Shown: one piece after another, positions 26,515-35,720 of the stretch | Position numbering within the stretch: position 1 is the stretch's first letter | Layout of the letters: each line of letters opens with the position of its first letter | DNA from: Nocardioides conyzicola | Lineage (GTDB): Bacteria > Actinomycetota > Actinomycetes > Propionibacteriales > Nocardioidaceae | Direction of reading: 5' to 3' | Assembly: GCF_039543825.1 (NCBI RefSeq) | Contig: NZ_BAABKM010000001.1 | Coordinates: forward strand, 541,357-605,356 | Length of the DNA: 64,000 nt | Notes under the pieces: model-generated | What the model was told of the DNA's origin: nothing | The model's database searches: none | Seen by the model: only the letters and a program-made list of their open reading frames with translations | Translations under genes and position numbers: made by a program

Positions 26515-27117
26515 ATGTCAACCATGAAGGCGGAGAAGAGCACGCGGATGTCGGCGGAGGACCGCCGGGCCCTCGTCCTGGAGGCCGGCACGCGGGCGTT
26601 CGCCCACGGCGGCTACCACGGCACCAGCACGGACGCGGTCGCCAAGGAGGCCGGCGTCTCGCAGCCGTACGTCGTGCGGATCTTCGGCACCAAGCTCGAC
26701 CTCTTCCTCGAGGTCTTCGCCGGAGCGGTCGGCCGGATCAAGGCGGCCTTCGAGCAGGTCCTCGAGGAGCAGCCGTTCGACCCCGAGAGCGAGGACGACA
26801 AGGCCCGGATGGGCCTGGCCTACACCGGGCTCCTGCGTGACCACGACTTCCTGCAGGTGATGATGCACGGCTTCTCGAACGGTGACGTGCCCGAGATCGC
26901 GGCCGCCGCGCGCGCGTGCATGGGCGACGTCTTCGCCACCATCCAGCGCACCGGCTGGGACGACGAGACGGTCCGCGACTTCGTGGCCTACGGGATGCTG
27001 CTCAACGTGATGATCTCGATGCGCGCCCCGGAGCACCTGACGCCCGGCGACCCGCTGACGACCCTGGCGCTGTGCGCCTTCGGGGACGACCTCGAGGTGC
27101 TTCAATCGCCGGCGTGA
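26515..27117 (+). CDS. TetR-family repressor of the divergent efflux gene
   Basis: The 200-aa protein has an N-terminal helix-turn-helix (about 15-62: TRAFAHGGYHGTSTDAVAKE, then AGVSQPYVVRIFGTKLDLF) and a helical ligand domain. It is divergent from the DHA2 transporter with a shared inverted-repeat operator. No ribosome site precedes ATG 26515; ATG 26524 is equally possible. Its stop overlaps the maf GTG (GTGA), so maf is likely read from the same mRNA. Confidence 0.9.
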   Translation: MSTMKAEKSTRMSAEDRRALVLEAGTRAFAHGGYHGTSTDAVAKEAGVSQPYVVRIFGTKLDLFLEVFAGAVGRIKAAFEQVLEEQPFDPESEDDKARMGLAYTGLLRDHDFLQVMMHGFSNGDVPEIAAAARACMGDVFATIQRTGWDDETVRDFVAYGMLLNVMISMRAPEHLTPGDPLTTLALCAFGDDLEVLQSPA

Positions 27118-27713
27118 CCTCTCTCGTCCTCGCGTCCCAGTCCCCCGCCCGCCTGGCCACCCTCCGCGCGGCCGGGGTCGACCCGCTGGTGATCGTCTCC
27201 GGCGTCGACGAGTCCCAGCTCGCCGGGCTCCCACCGGCCGAGCTGGCGCTCCAGCTGGCCGAGCTCAAGTGCGCCGCGGTCGTGGGCCGTGACGAGGTGC
27301 CGGCCGACGCACTGGTCCTCGGCTGCGACTCGGTCCTCGACCTCGACGGCGAAGCGCTCGGCAAGCCCGACGACGCGGCCGACGCCGTACGCCGCTGGCA
27401 GGCGATGCGCGGCCGCACCGGCGTGCTCAGCACGGGCCACTGCCTGCACGACACCGCGACCGGGCGGGTGGCCGCCGCGACCGCGTCCACGATCGTGCAC
27501 TTCGCGGACGTGAGCGACGACGAGATCGCGGCGTACGTCGCGACCGGCGAGCCGCTCTGGGTCGCCGGCGCCTTCACGGTCGACGGCCTCGGCGGCGCGT
27601 TCGTGACCGGCATCGAGGGCGACCACCACAACGTGGTCGGCGTCAGCCTGCCGCTGCTCAGGGAGCTGGTGGCCGAGCTGGGTCACTCGTGGACGGAGCT
27701 GTGGCGTCCCTGA
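27114..27713 (+). CDS. maf: Maf-family nucleoside triphosphate pyrophosphatase
   Basis: The 199-aa protein hydrolyses non-canonical or selected NTPs to NMP and pyrophosphate. It has the N-terminal VLASQSPARLATLRAAG motif, LGCDSVLDLDGEALGKP with the catalytic Asp, and AGAFTVDGLGGAFVTGIEGD near the end. Start GTG 27114 overlaps the TetR stop by one base pair of the GTGA type. The 3' end overlaps the convergent gtrA-like gene by 56 bp. Confidence 0.92.
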   Translation: MTSLVLASQSPARLATLRAAGVDPLVIVSGVDESQLAGLPPAELALQLAELKCAAVVGRDEVPADALVLGCDSVLDLDGEALGKPDDAADAVRRWQAMRGRTGVLSTGHCLHDTATGRVAAATASTIVHFADVSDDEIAAYVATGEPLWVAGAFTVDGLGGAFVTGIEGDHHNVVGVSLPLLRELVAELGHSWTELWRP

Positions 27714-28254
27714 CCTCGGGCTCGACGTCCACCGGCGCGTCGAGCGGCTCGACCTCCTGCAGCTCGCTCATCTCGAAGACCTGCAGCGGGTTCTGCCGGA
27801 GGTCCGCCAGGTGCACCGGACGCTGGAAGACCAGCGTGCGGAAGAGGTAGAACCGCGCGACCATCCCCAGGAAGAGGCCGATCACGTTGGCGGCCACGTT
27901 GTCGGAGTACGGGTCGTCGAGGTCGAACAGGTTGCGGCTGATCCACAGGCAGGCGATCGGGATGAGCATCGTGACCAGGTTGATCAGCACGAACATCAGT
28001 CGGCCGCCGTCGGCAGTGCGCGGCGGACGGTCCTTGAACACCCAGGTGCGGCTGCCCCGGTAGCTGACGGCCATGCCGACCAGGTTGGCGACCACGAACG
28101 CCAGGTAGGGCTGCCCCGACAGCGGTGCGTCCCAGCCGGTGTGGAAGCCGTGGACGAGGAAGTTGAAGAGGACGACGGCGACGATCGTCGCGAGGCCACC
28201 GACCGCGAGGAACCGGTAAGCCTCGGTGAAGATCCGACTCCACCGGTCACCCAT
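27658..28254 (-). CDS. GtrA-family membrane protein
   Basis: The 198-aa protein has four transmembrane helices (about 16-34, 48-66, 84-104, 120-140), the GtrA signature RFLAVGGLATIVAVVLFNFL and AVSYRGSRTWVFKDR, and a cytosolic acidic C-terminal tail of about 50 residues (VEPLDAPVDVEPEV). GtrA proteins take part in moving lipid-linked sugars during cell-surface polysaccharide synthesis. It is convergent with maf and overlaps it by 56 bp. Confidence 0.87.
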   Translation of the reverse strand: MGDRWSRIFTEAYRFLAVGGLATIVAVVLFNFLVHGFHTGWDAPLSGQPYLAFVVANLVGMAVSYRGSRTWVFKDRPPRTADGGRLMFVLINLVTMLIPIACLWISRNLFDLDDPYSDNVAANVIGLFLGMVARFYLFRTLVFQRPVHLADLRQNPLQVFEMSELQEVEPLDAPVDVEPEVRDATAPSTSDPARPPAP

Positions 28255-28281
28255 GCCGTCAAGGCTAACCGCTGGGACCGG

Positions 28282-28950
28282 TCAGGCCGGCAGCGACGGC
28301 CCTCGCACCACCTTGATGTTGAAGTCCGAGCCGCCGAGCGCCACCGCCGTCCGGACCCAGAGCGCCAGGAACATCTCCGGCCCGCGAGCGGTCTCGAGGC
28401 CGCCGAGATCGATCACGTCGGTGTGCCCGAGCTCGCGCAGCAGCGCGGTCACGGTCGCCTTGGCGCTCGGCTCGTCGCCCGACACGAAGACGGTCGTGCT
28501 CTCCCCCAGCCGGCCCGGGTCGACCATCACCGTGTTGTTCATGGTGTTCAGCGTCTTCACCACCAGGGCCTCCGGATGGGCCCGTTGCACCTGCTCGGCG
28601 AACGAGTCGTCGTCCTTCACGAAGAGGCGCGGCGGGAACCCGTGGCCGTGGTCGAGCGGGTTGGACAGGTCGAGGAGCACTCGGCCGACGAGGTCGGGCC
28701 CGACCTCGTCGAGCACGCCGAGGGCGATGTCACCGCCCAGCGCGTTGACGACGAGGTCGGCACCGTCCGCCGACCCGGCAAAGGGCACGAGGCGTACGTC
28801 GGCGTGCGCCTCCGCCCAGGAGGTGTGCTCCTCGCGTCCCGCAGTGGCTGCCAGGTCGCGGGTCGCCATCGTGAGGTCGTGGCCGAGGTCGTCGAGACGG
28901 CCGGCGACGGCGCGACCGACCGCCCCGGTGCCCAGCACGGTGATCTTCAT
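28282..28950 (-). CDS. NADP-binding oxidoreductase (F420/NADP reductase-like)
   Basis: The 222-aa protein has an N-terminal Rossmann motif GTGAVGRAVAGRL (7-19) and DLSNPLDHGHGFPPR plus KTLNTMNNTVMVDPGRL, as in F420-dependent NADP oxidoreductase-like proteins. Start ATG 28950 is placed 6 nt behind the -10 of a SoxR/MerR-type promoter; an ATG seven codons upstream is unlikely. It is probably induced by redox-active compounds. Substrate unknown. Confidence 0.85.
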   Translation of the reverse strand: MKITVLGTGAVGRAVAGRLDDLGHDLTMATRDLAATAGREEHTSWAEAHADVRLVPFAGSADGADLVVNALGGDIALGVLDEVGPDLVGRVLLDLSNPLDHGHGFPPRLFVKDDDSFAEQVQRAHPEALVVKTLNTMNNTVMVDPGRLGESTTVFVSGDEPSAKATVTALLRELGHTDVIDLGGLETARGPEMFLALWVRTAVALGGSDFNIKVVRGPSLPA

Positions 28951-28956
28951 GGCGCG

Positions 28957-28987
28957 ACCGTAGAACCTCAAGCGGTGTTGAGGTCAA
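28957..28987 (-). promoter_or_regulatory. SoxR/MerR-type promoter with 19-bp spacer
   Basis: On the minus strand, TTGACC (28987-28982) and TACGGT (28962-28957) are separated by 19 bp, the stretched spacing of MerR-family promoters. The spacer carries CCTCAAGCGGTGTTGAGG (as read on plus, 28966-28983), which has the same CCTCAAG / TTGAGG arms and length as the SoxR box. Confidence 0.75.
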
Positions 28988-28997
28988 GGTCCGTCCA

Positions 28998-29099
28998 TCA
29001 ACCTGAGAACAGGTTGGCCGCCTTGCGAAGGGTCTCCACCAGTCCGTAGGCCAAGGGGATCCCGACCACGGCCCAGGCCACTGCGATGCGTGCTGTCAT
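28998..29099 (-). CDS. MFS transporter small partner protein (33 aa)
   Basis: This gene encodes a 33-aa single-helix peptide: MTARIAVAWAVVGIPLAYG then LVETLRKAANLFSG. The start ATG overlaps the transporter stop as ATGA (29099-29096). Very small membrane peptides of this type, with the VAW-xVVGIPLAYG core, are found behind OFA-type MFS genes in actinobacteria and are annotated as small subunits; their role is not proven. Confidence 0.78.
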   Translation of the reverse strand: MTARIAVAWAVVGIPLAYGLVETLRKAANLFSG

Positions 29100-30505
29100 A
29101 CCGAGCTCCTCTCCATCTCAGGGTCCGACTCGGTGTCCGGCTCGGGCTCGTGGAACCGCGGGTCCACCTCCCGGATCAGCAGGTTCGCGACGAAGCCGAC
29201 CGCGAGCACGCCGACCATGGTCAGGAGGGCCGGCCGGTAGTCGGCAGCGGTGAGCTCTCCGGGCGTGCCCTGCGCGTCCAGGAACCCGTTGACGATCAGC
29301 GGGCCAACCACCCCGGCCGCCGACCACGCGATCAGCAGGCGGCCGTGGATCGCACCGACCTGGAACGTGCCGAACAGGTCGCGCAGATAGGCCGGGACAG
29401 TGGCGAAGCCGCCACCGTAGAAGGAGATGATGACGGTCGTGAGCAGCACGAACAGGGCGACGGCCGTCGACCCGGTCAGCGCCAGCAGGGCGTACAGCAC
29501 CATGCCGAGGCCGAGGTAGACCACGTAGATCGCCTTACGGCCGATCACGTCGGAGGTCGACGACCAGACGAAGCGTCCGGCCATGTTGGCCAGGGACAGC
29601 AGGCCGACGAACCCACCGGCAGCGGCAGCACTGACCGAGGACACCCCGTCGTCGCCGCGGAAGAAGTCCTGGATCATCGGCGAAGCCTGCTCGAGGATCC
29701 CGATGCCGGCCGTGACGTTGCAGAACAGCACGAGCCACAGCAGGTAGAACTGCGGGGTGCGGATGGCGCTGGCCGCCGAGACGCTGGCCGTGGTGACCAG
29801 CTTCTTCTCCGCCACCTGCGACGGGTCCCACCCGGCCGGCTGCCATCCCTCGGCGGGCACCCGGATCGTGAATGCGCCGAACATCATGAACGCGAAGTAG
29901 ACGATCCCGAGGGTGACGAAGAGCAGCATCACGGCGTGGCCCGATGCGACCGAGCCGGGGTCGGTCGAGTCGTAGGCGCCGTCGTAGAGCCCCATCAACC
30001 GCGCGCTGAGCGGTCCGGCGATCAGCGCGCCGCCCCCGAAGCCCATGATCGCCATGCCGGTCGCCAGGCCGGGTCGGTCGGGGAACCACTTGATCAGGGT
30101 GGAGACCGGCGAGATGTAGCCGATCCCGAGCCCGATGCCGCCGATGACGCCGTACCCGAGGTAGACGAGCCACAGCTGGTCGGTCCCGATCCCGACCGCG
30201 GCGACCATGAAGCCCGTCGCCCAGAAGCAGGCGGCGGTGAACATCGCAGCCCGCGGACCATTGCGGTCCACCCAGGTGCCACAGACCGCCGCGGACAGGC
30301 CGAGCATCACGATCGCGATCGAGAAGATGAACCCGATCCGGGTCAGGCTGGTGTCGAAGTGCTGCACCAGGGCGGTCTTGTAGACACTGGTGGCATAGAC
30401 CTGGCCGATGCACAGGTGGACCGAGAGCGCCGCTGGCGGCACCAGCCATCTGCTGTAGCCGGCACCAGCCACGATGCGGTCGCGGGCGAGGAACGACGGA
30501 ACCAC
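29096..30505 (-). CDS. OFA-family (oxalate/formate antiporter-like) MFS transporter
   Basis: The 469-aa protein has 12 transmembrane helices and OFA-family marks: GIGLGIGYISPVSTLIKWFP, then GLATGMAIMGFGGGALI, and FYGGGFATVPAYLRDLFG. It probably exchanges small carboxylates. GGAGGT lies 6 nt before GTG 30505. A perfect GTGA-N6-TCAC site is centred 48 bp upstream of the start, suggesting cAMP-linked control. The 33-aa partner is translationally coupled downstream. Confidence 0.9.
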   Translation of the reverse strand: MVPSFLARDRIVAGAGYSRWLVPPAALSVHLCIGQVYATSVYKTALVQHFDTSLTRIGFIFSIAIVMLGLSAAVCGTWVDRNGPRAAMFTAACFWATGFMVAAVGIGTDQLWLVYLGYGVIGGIGLGIGYISPVSTLIKWFPDRPGLATGMAIMGFGGGALIAGPLSARLMGLYDGAYDSTDPGSVASGHAVMLLFVTLGIVYFAFMMFGAFTIRVPAEGWQPAGWDPSQVAEKKLVTTASVSAASAIRTPQFYLLWLVLFCNVTAGIGILEQASPMIQDFFRGDDGVSSVSAAAAGGFVGLLSLANMAGRFVWSSTSDVIGRKAIYVVYLGLGMVLYALLALTGSTAVALFVLLTTVIISFYGGGFATVPAYLRDLFGTFQVGAIHGRLLIAWSAAGVVGPLIVNGFLDAQGTPGELTAADYRPALLTMVGVLAVGFVANLLIREVDPRFHEPEPDTESDPEMERSSV

Positions 30506-30546
30506 GTGACACCTCCGAGTTGGGTCGATCGCGCCCGTACCCAGAA

Positions 30547-30560
30547 GTGACCGTGATCAC
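30547..30560. promoter_or_regulatory. candidate Crp-type site upstream of the OFA transporter
   Basis: GTGA-CCGTGA-TCAC, a perfect GTGA-N6-TCAC match, lies in the short gap between the transporter start and the end of the acyl-CoA dehydrogenase gene. Confidence 0.5.
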
Positions 30561-30577
30561 TCACCTGCCGGGCAGGA

Positions 30578-31762
30578 TCACTCGACCGGCAGGCCGAGGC
30601 CGCGCGCGATCAGCATCCGCTGCACCTCGGAGGTGCCCTCGCCGATCTCGAGCACCTTGGCGTCGCGGTAGAACCGTGCGACCGGGTACTCCTCCATGAA
30701 GCCGTAGCCGCCGAAGACCTGCGTCGCGATCCGCGTGGCGCTCACCGCCGACTCGGTGGCGTACAGCTTCGCCACCGCGGCGGCCTGCTTGAACTCCTTG
30801 ACGGGAGCTCCCCCGTCCTTCATCGCGGCGGCCCGGTAGGTGAGGAGCCGGCTCGCGTGCAGCATCACCTCGAGGTCGGCGATCTGGAACGCCACGCCCT
30901 GCTTGCGCCCGATCGGCCCGCCGAACGTCTGCCGGTCCCCGGCGTACTGCAGGCTCAGGTCGAGGCACGCCTGGATGCAACCGACCGCCAGAGCAGCGAT
31001 GGCGACCCGGCCGTCGTCGAGCGTGGCCAGGAACTGGGCGTAGCCGCGGCCGCGCTCGCCGAGCAGGTTGGCCTCGGGGACGCGGACGTCCTCGAACGAG
31101 AGCGGGTGCGTGTCGGAGGCGTGCCAGCCGAGCTTGTCGTACGCCTTCTCCGCCGTGAAGCCGGGCGTGCCGCTCGGCAGCATGATCGTGCTGATCTCGG
31201 GGCGACCGTCGCCGCGGTCGCCGGTGCGGGCGGTGACGGTGACGACGCTGGTGATCGAGGAGCCGGAGTTGGTGATGAACTGCTTGGCGCCGTTGACCAC
31301 CCACTCGCCGTCCTCGAGCGTCGCCTTCGTCTTCGTGGCGCCCGCGTCGGAGCCGGCGCCGGGCTCGGTGAGGCCGAAGCCGGCGAGGGTGGTGCCGGCG
31401 ACCAGGTCGGGCAGCCAGGTCTGCTTCTGCTCGTCGGTGCCGTAGGTCAGGATCGGGTTGATGCCGAGGCCGACCGCGGCCTCGAGCGTGATGCCCATCG
31501 ACTGGTCGACGCGGCCGATCTCCTCGATCGCGACGCACAGGCTGGTGAAGTCGCCGTCGTCCCCCGCGCCGCCGTACTCCTCCGGCGAGGTGAGGCCGAA
31601 GAGGCCGAGCTCGCCCATCTTCTGCACGACGTCGACCGGGAAGTGGTGGTCCCGGTCCCACTGGGCGGCGTACGGCGCGATCTCCGCCTCGGCGAAGGAC
31701 CGGACGGTACGGCGGAACTCCTCGTGCTCACGGGACAGCTCGAAGGTCGACTCGGTGCTCAT
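30578..31762 (-). CDS. acyl-CoA dehydrogenase
   Basis: The 394-aa flavoenzyme has the family order of N-terminal helices, the FAD/substrate motif GFGLTEPGAGSDAG, the beta domain, and the C-terminal helices with QVFGGYGFMEEYPVARFYRD and catalytic E375 in LEIGEGTSEVQ. It introduces the alpha-beta double bond in an acyl-CoA, either in beta-oxidation or in branched amino-acid breakdown. Proximity to the biotinylated carboxylase alpha gene suggests odd-chain or branched substrates. ATG 31762 is used. An operator-like inverted repeat lies 21 bp upstream. Confidence 0.93.
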   Translation of the reverse strand: MSTESTFELSREHEEFRRTVRSFAEAEIAPYAAQWDRDHHFPVDVVQKMGELGLFGLTSPEEYGGAGDDGDFTSLCVAIEEIGRVDQSMGITLEAAVGLGINPILTYGTDEQKQTWLPDLVAGTTLAGFGLTEPGAGSDAGATKTKATLEDGEWVVNGAKQFITNSGSSITSVVTVTARTGDRGDGRPEISTIMLPSGTPGFTAEKAYDKLGWHASDTHPLSFEDVRVPEANLLGERGRGYAQFLATLDDGRVAIAALAVGCIQACLDLSLQYAGDRQTFGGPIGRKQGVAFQIADLEVMLHASRLLTYRAAAMKDGGAPVKEFKQAAAVAKLYATESAVSATRIATQVFGGYGFMEEYPVARFYRDAKVLEIGEGTSEVQRMLIARGLGLPVE

Positions 31763-31782
31763 GGACGGCACCCTAGCCGTTT

Positions 31783-31800
31783 GGTTAGCGATTGTTAACC
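31783..31800. promoter_or_regulatory. operator-like inverted repeat between acyl-CoA dehydrogenase and accA
   Basis: GGTTAGCGATTGTTAACC has GGTTA / TAACC arms around an 8-bp centre. It sits in the divergent promoter gap, where TetR-type fatty-acid regulators commonly bind. No regulator gene is adjacent. Confidence 0.5.
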
Positions 31801-31907
31801 TGCGGGTGCGACATGCGCCACACGGGACGGCACCTCCGCTTTGGACGGGCTGGCGATAACCTGCCGGGCGGGCCGTCATGGTCCCGTTGTCGATAGCAGG
31901 AGGGGTA

Positions 31908-33707
31908 GTGCCCGAGAGCAAGCCGTTGCAGAAGGTCCTGATCGCGAACCGTGGCGAGATCGCGGTCCGCGTCATCCGAGCGTGCAAGGACGCCGGCATC
32001 GGCAGCGTCGCCGTGTACGCCGAGCCGGACCGGGACGCGCTCTTCGTGCGGCTGGCCGACGAGGCGCACTCGCTCGGCGGTGCCACGCCCGCCGACTCCT
32101 ACCTCGACATCGCCAAGATCATCGCGGTCGCCGAGAAGTCGGGCGCCGACTCGGTGCACCCCGGCTACGGCTTCCTCGCCGAGAACGCCGAGTTCGCGCA
32201 GGCCGTGATGGACGCCGGCCTGGTCTGGATCGGCCCCCCGCCGGCCGCGATCGAGGCGCTGGGCGACAAGGCCAAGGCCAAGCACATCGCGGTCAAGGCC
32301 AACGCTCCCCTCGCGCCCGGCACCAAGGACGCGCTCAAGGACGCCGACGAGGCCGTGAAGTTCGCCGAGGAGAACGGGCTCCCGATCGCCATCAAGGCGG
32401 TCTTCGGCGGCGGCGGCCGCGGCCTCAAGGTCGCCCGCACGCTCGAGGAGATCCCCGACGCCTTCGAGTCGGCGGTCCGCGAGGCCGTCAGCGCGTTCGG
32501 TCGCGGCGAGTGCCTGGTCGAGAAGTTCCTCGACAAGCCGCGCCACGTCGAGACCCAGTGCCTCGCCGACCAGCACGGCAACGTCGTGGTGGTCTCCACC
32601 CGCGACTGCTCGCTGCAGCGCCGCAACCAGAAGCTGGTCGAGGAGGCGCCCGCGCCCTTCCTGTCCGACGAGCAGCTGACGGAGCTCTACGAGTCCTCCA
32701 AGCGCATCCTGAAGGAGGCCGGCTACTACGGCGCCGGCACCTGCGAGTTCCTGGTCGCCCAGGACGGCTCGATCTCCTTCCTCGAGGTCAACACCCGCCT
32801 CCAGGTCGAGCACTGCGTGTCCGAGGAGGTCACCGGCATCGACCTGGTCCGCGAGATGTTCCGGATCGCGGCCGGCGAGGAGCTCGGGTACGACGACCCG
32901 GAGATCCGCGGCCACTCGATCGAGTTCCGGATCAACGCCGAGGACGGTGGCCGCAACTTCATGCCCGCCCCCGGCACGCTCTCCGCATGGAGCCCGCCGC
33001 AGGGCCCCGGCGTCCGCGTCGACGGCGGCTACGAGAACGGCGAGACCATCCCCGGCGCGTTCGACTCGCTGATCGCCAAGCTCATCGTCAGCGGACGCGA
33101 CCGCACCCAGGCGCTCGAGCGCTCGCGGCGCGCGCTCGACGAGTTCGTCGTCGACGGCATGCCCACCGTGATCCCGTTCCACCAGGCGGTCGTGCGCGAC
33201 CCGGCGTACGTCGGCCCGTCGAACCCGTCCGGCGACGGCGAGTTCACCGTCTACACCCAGTGGATCGAGACGGACTTCGACAACCAGATCGCGCCGTACG
33301 CCGGTGACTCGGCCGAGGCCGAGGACGCCGAGGAGCGGCAGACGGTCGTCGTCGAGGTCGGCGGCAAGCGCCTCGAGGTCGTCATCCCCGGCGGGCTCGG
33401 CGGGATCAGCGCCGGTCCGGCCGCCGGCGGTCGCCCAGGATCAGGTGCTGGGAAGGCCAAGCGGGCCAAGAAGGCCGGCGCCAAGGTCAGCGGCGACGCC
33501 GTGGCCAGCCCGATGCAGGGCACCGTCGTGAAGGTCGTCGTCGAGGAGGGCCAGACGGTCGCCGAGGGCGACACCATCGTGGTCATCGAGGCGATGAAGA
33601 TGGAGCAGCCGCTCAAGGCCCACAAGGCCGGCACCGTGACCGGCCTGCAGGCCGAGGTCGGCGCCACCATCGGCAACGGCGCGGTCGTCTGCGAGATCAA
33701 GGACTGA
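31908..33707 (+). CDS. accA: acetyl/propionyl-CoA carboxylase alpha subunit (biotin carboxylase plus BCCP)
   Basis: The 599-aa protein has an N-terminal biotin carboxylase (about 1-450: [20 protein letters not shown] loop [25 protein letters not shown]) and a C-terminal biotinyl domain with EAMKMEQ; the biotinylated residue is K564. It supplies carboxybiotin to the beta subunit encoded at 4.1 kb, with BirA adding the biotin. I place the start at GTG 31908, four bases after AGGAGG, rather than ATG 31878. It is divergent from acyl-CoA dehydrogenase. Confidence 0.94.
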   Translation: MPESKPLQKVLIANRGEIAVRVIRACKDAGIGSVAVYAEPDRDALFVRLADEAHSLGGATPADSYLDIAKIIAVAEKSGADSVHPGYGFLAENAEFAQAVMDAGLVWIGPPPAAIEALGDKAKAKHIAVKANAPLAPGTKDALKDADEAVKFAEENGLPIAIKAVFGGGGRGLKVARTLEEIPDAFESAVREAVSAFGRGECLVEKFLDKPRHVETQCLADQHGNVVVVSTRDCSLQRRNQKLVEEAPAPFLSDEQLTELYESSKRILKEAGYYGAGTCEFLVAQDGSISFLEVNTRLQVEHCVSEEVTGIDLVREMFRIAAGEELGYDDPEIRGHSIEFRINAEDGGRNFMPAPGTLSAWSPPQGPGVRVDGGYENGETIPGAFDSLIAKLIVSGRDRTQALERSRRALDEFVVDGMPTVIPFHQAVVRDPAYVGPSNPSGDGEFTVYTQWIETDFDNQIAPYAGDSAEAEDAEERQTVVVEVGGKRLEVVIPGGLGGISAGPAAGGRPGSGAGKAKRAKKAGAKVSGDAVASPMQGTVVKVVVEEGQTVAEGDTIVVIEAMKMEQPLKAHKAGTVTGLQAEVGATIGNGAVVCEIKD

Positions 33708-33728
33708 CCACTCGGTAGCCTCGGCGGC

Positions 33729-34211
33729 ATGCCCGAGCTGCGAGAGCCCAGCCAACGGGTGAGCCCGCGGGCGCGGCTGATGTGGGGCACGGCGGCACTC
33801 CTCGAGTCGGTCGTCGTACTCGTGATCCTGTGGGTGGTCGGGCCGGAGAACGACTGGGTGCCCCTCCCGCTCTGGGGAGTGGTGGCGGTCGGCGTCGTCG
33901 CGGCGGCGTACGTCGTCGGCATGCCGCCCTGGCGCTACCGGGTGCACCGCTGGGAGGTCACGGACACGGCCGTCTACACCCAGACCGGCTGGTGGGTCCG
34001 CGAGCGGCGGATCGCGCCGATGTCGCGGATCCAGACCGTCGACCACGCCGAGGGGCTGCTGGCCCAGGTCTTCGGCCTCGCCACCGTGACGGTCACCACC
34101 GCGTCGGCCGCCGGCGCCCTGGAGATCGCCGGCCTCGAGCGGGGCCGGGCCCTGGCGCTCGTCGAGCAGCTGACGGTGCAGGCCGACACGGTCTCGGGCG
34201 ACGCCACGTGA
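33729..34211 (+). CDS. PH-domain (bPH2, YdbS-like) membrane protein
   Basis: The 160-aa protein has two transmembrane helices (about 19-38, 45-64) and a bPH2 domain containing YRVHRWEVTDTAVYTQTGWW and ERRIAPMSRIQTVDHAEG. ATG 33729 lies 7 nt after TAGCCT (33716-33721), the leaderless signature. It overlaps the next PH-domain gene through GTGA and forms a YdbS/YdbT-like pair. Confidence 0.88.
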   Translation: MPELREPSQRVSPRARLMWGTAALLESVVVLVILWVVGPENDWVPLPLWGVVAVGVVAAAYVVGMPPWRYRVHRWEVTDTAVYTQTGWWVRERRIAPMSRIQTVDHAEGLLAQVFGLATVTVTTASAAGALEIAGLERGRALALVEQLTVQADTVSGDAT

Positions 34212-35710
34212 CCGACGGCTGGCAGCGGCTCGACCCGCGGATGCTGCTCGTCTACCCGGTCCGCGAGCTGGTGCGGTTCCTGCCCGTGCTGATCGGCCTC
34301 TTCGTCGCCGGCACCGCATCGGGACGCACCGACTGGTGGCACGGCCTCGGCGTCGTCCTCCCGATGGCGCTCGGCGTGCTGCGCTACTTCACGACGTACT
34401 TCCGGATCACCGAGGCCCGGGTCGAGCTGCGCCGCGGCCTCGTCAACCGGCACCAGCTCTCCACGCCCCTGGACCGGGTGCGGACCGTGGACATCACCGC
34501 CTCCCTGACCCATCGGGCGCTCGGCCTTACGACGGTCCGGATCGGCACCGGCACCGCCTCCCGGGACGACGAGGACCAGCTGGACCTCGACGGCCTGACG
34601 GCGACCCGAGCCCGCGAGCTCCGCGCCGAGCTCCTCAGCCTCGGGGCCGCCTCCGCGGCACCCGATGCCCGTCCCACCGACCGGGTGGTGCTCCGCTTCG
34701 ACCCGGCGTGGGTGCGGTTCGCTCCCCTGACGACGACCGGGCTGGCCCTCGCGGGCGGCGCGATCGGCGTCACGGCGCAGGTCGTCAACACGTTCGGCGG
34801 GTTCGACCGCCTCGACCCCGACGAGCTGGTCGACAGCACCGCCGGCTGGTCCGCGGCCATGGCCGTCCCGATCGCGATCGTGCTGCTGCTGGTGGCGGTC
34901 TCGACGCTCGCGATCGTCGGGTACGTCGTCACCAACTGGGGCTTCACGCTGACCCACACCGGCCCCGAGCGCCGCGGGGCGTGGCACCTGCGTCGCGGCC
35001 TGCTGACGACCCGCGAGACGACGCTCGACGACGACCGCGTCAGTGGGGTGACCACCGCCGCTCCGCTCGGCCTGCGCCTGGCCGGCGGCGGCCGGGTCTC
35101 GGCGATCGTGACCGGGCTGGGTGGCGACTCGTCCGGCAGCTCCCTGCTGGCCCCGCCCGCACCGCGCGCGGTGGTCGAGCGCGTGGCGGGTGAGGTGCTC
35201 GGCACCTCCGCGCCGCTCGACGCCCCGCTGACCACGCACGGTCCGCGGGCCGTGCGCCGCCGCTACTCGCGCGCCCTGGTCCCCACGGCGGTCGTGGTGG
35301 CCGCCGCCGTGCTGCTGGTCGGCCTCGACACGATCTCCGTCTGGTCGCTGGCGGTCCTCCTCGCGCTCCCTGCTGCCGCCCTGGTGGCCCGCGACCGCGC
35401 GGCCGCCCTCGGCCACGCGCTGGTCGACGGGCACGTGGTCGCCCGCTCCGGCAGCCTCGACCGGCGCCGCGACGCCCTCGCGGTGGCTGGGGTCATCGGC
35501 TGGAACCTCCGGTCGAGCTGGTTCCAGCGCCGTGCGGGACTGACGACGCTGGTCGCGACGACCGCGGGCGGACGACAGTCGGTGACCGTGCTCGACGTAC
35601 CCGAGGGTGCCGCCGTCGACCTGGCGTACGCCGCGATGCCGGACCTGGTGGCGCAGTTCCTCGTCTCGCCAGAGACGAACCGCACAGCGTTCGCGCGGCT
35701 GGACTTATAG
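34208..35710 (+). CDS. PH-domain (bPH2, YdbT-like) membrane protein
   Basis: The 500-aa protein has paired transmembrane helices followed by bPH2 domains, repeated three times (about 20-150, 170-330, 350-500; for example YFRITEARVELRRGLVNRHQ and WGFTLTHTGPERRGAWHLRR). Start GTG 34208 overlaps the upstream stop as GTGA. In Bacillus the YdbS-YdbT pair affects resistance to a lantibiotic-like factor; the function here is unknown. Confidence 0.86.
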   Translation: MTDGWQRLDPRMLLVYPVRELVRFLPVLIGLFVAGTASGRTDWWHGLGVVLPMALGVLRYFTTYFRITEARVELRRGLVNRHQLSTPLDRVRTVDITASLTHRALGLTTVRIGTGTASRDDEDQLDLDGLTATRARELRAELLSLGAASAAPDARPTDRVVLRFDPAWVRFAPLTTTGLALAGGAIGVTAQVVNTFGGFDRLDPDELVDSTAGWSAAMAVPIAIVLLLVAVSTLAIVGYVVTNWGFTLTHTGPERRGAWHLRRGLLTTRETTLDDDRVSGVTTAAPLGLRLAGGGRVSAIVTGLGGDSSGSSLLAPPAPRAVVERVAGEVLGTSAPLDAPLTTHGPRAVRRRYSRALVPTAVVVAAAVLLVGLDTISVWSLAVLLALPAAALVARDRAAALGHALVDGHVVARSGSLDRRRDALAVAGVIGWNLRSSWFQRRAGLTTLVATTAGGRQSVTVLDVPEGAAVDLAYAAMPDLVAQFLVSPETNRTAFARLDL

Positions 35711-35720
35711 CGTGTCCTGC

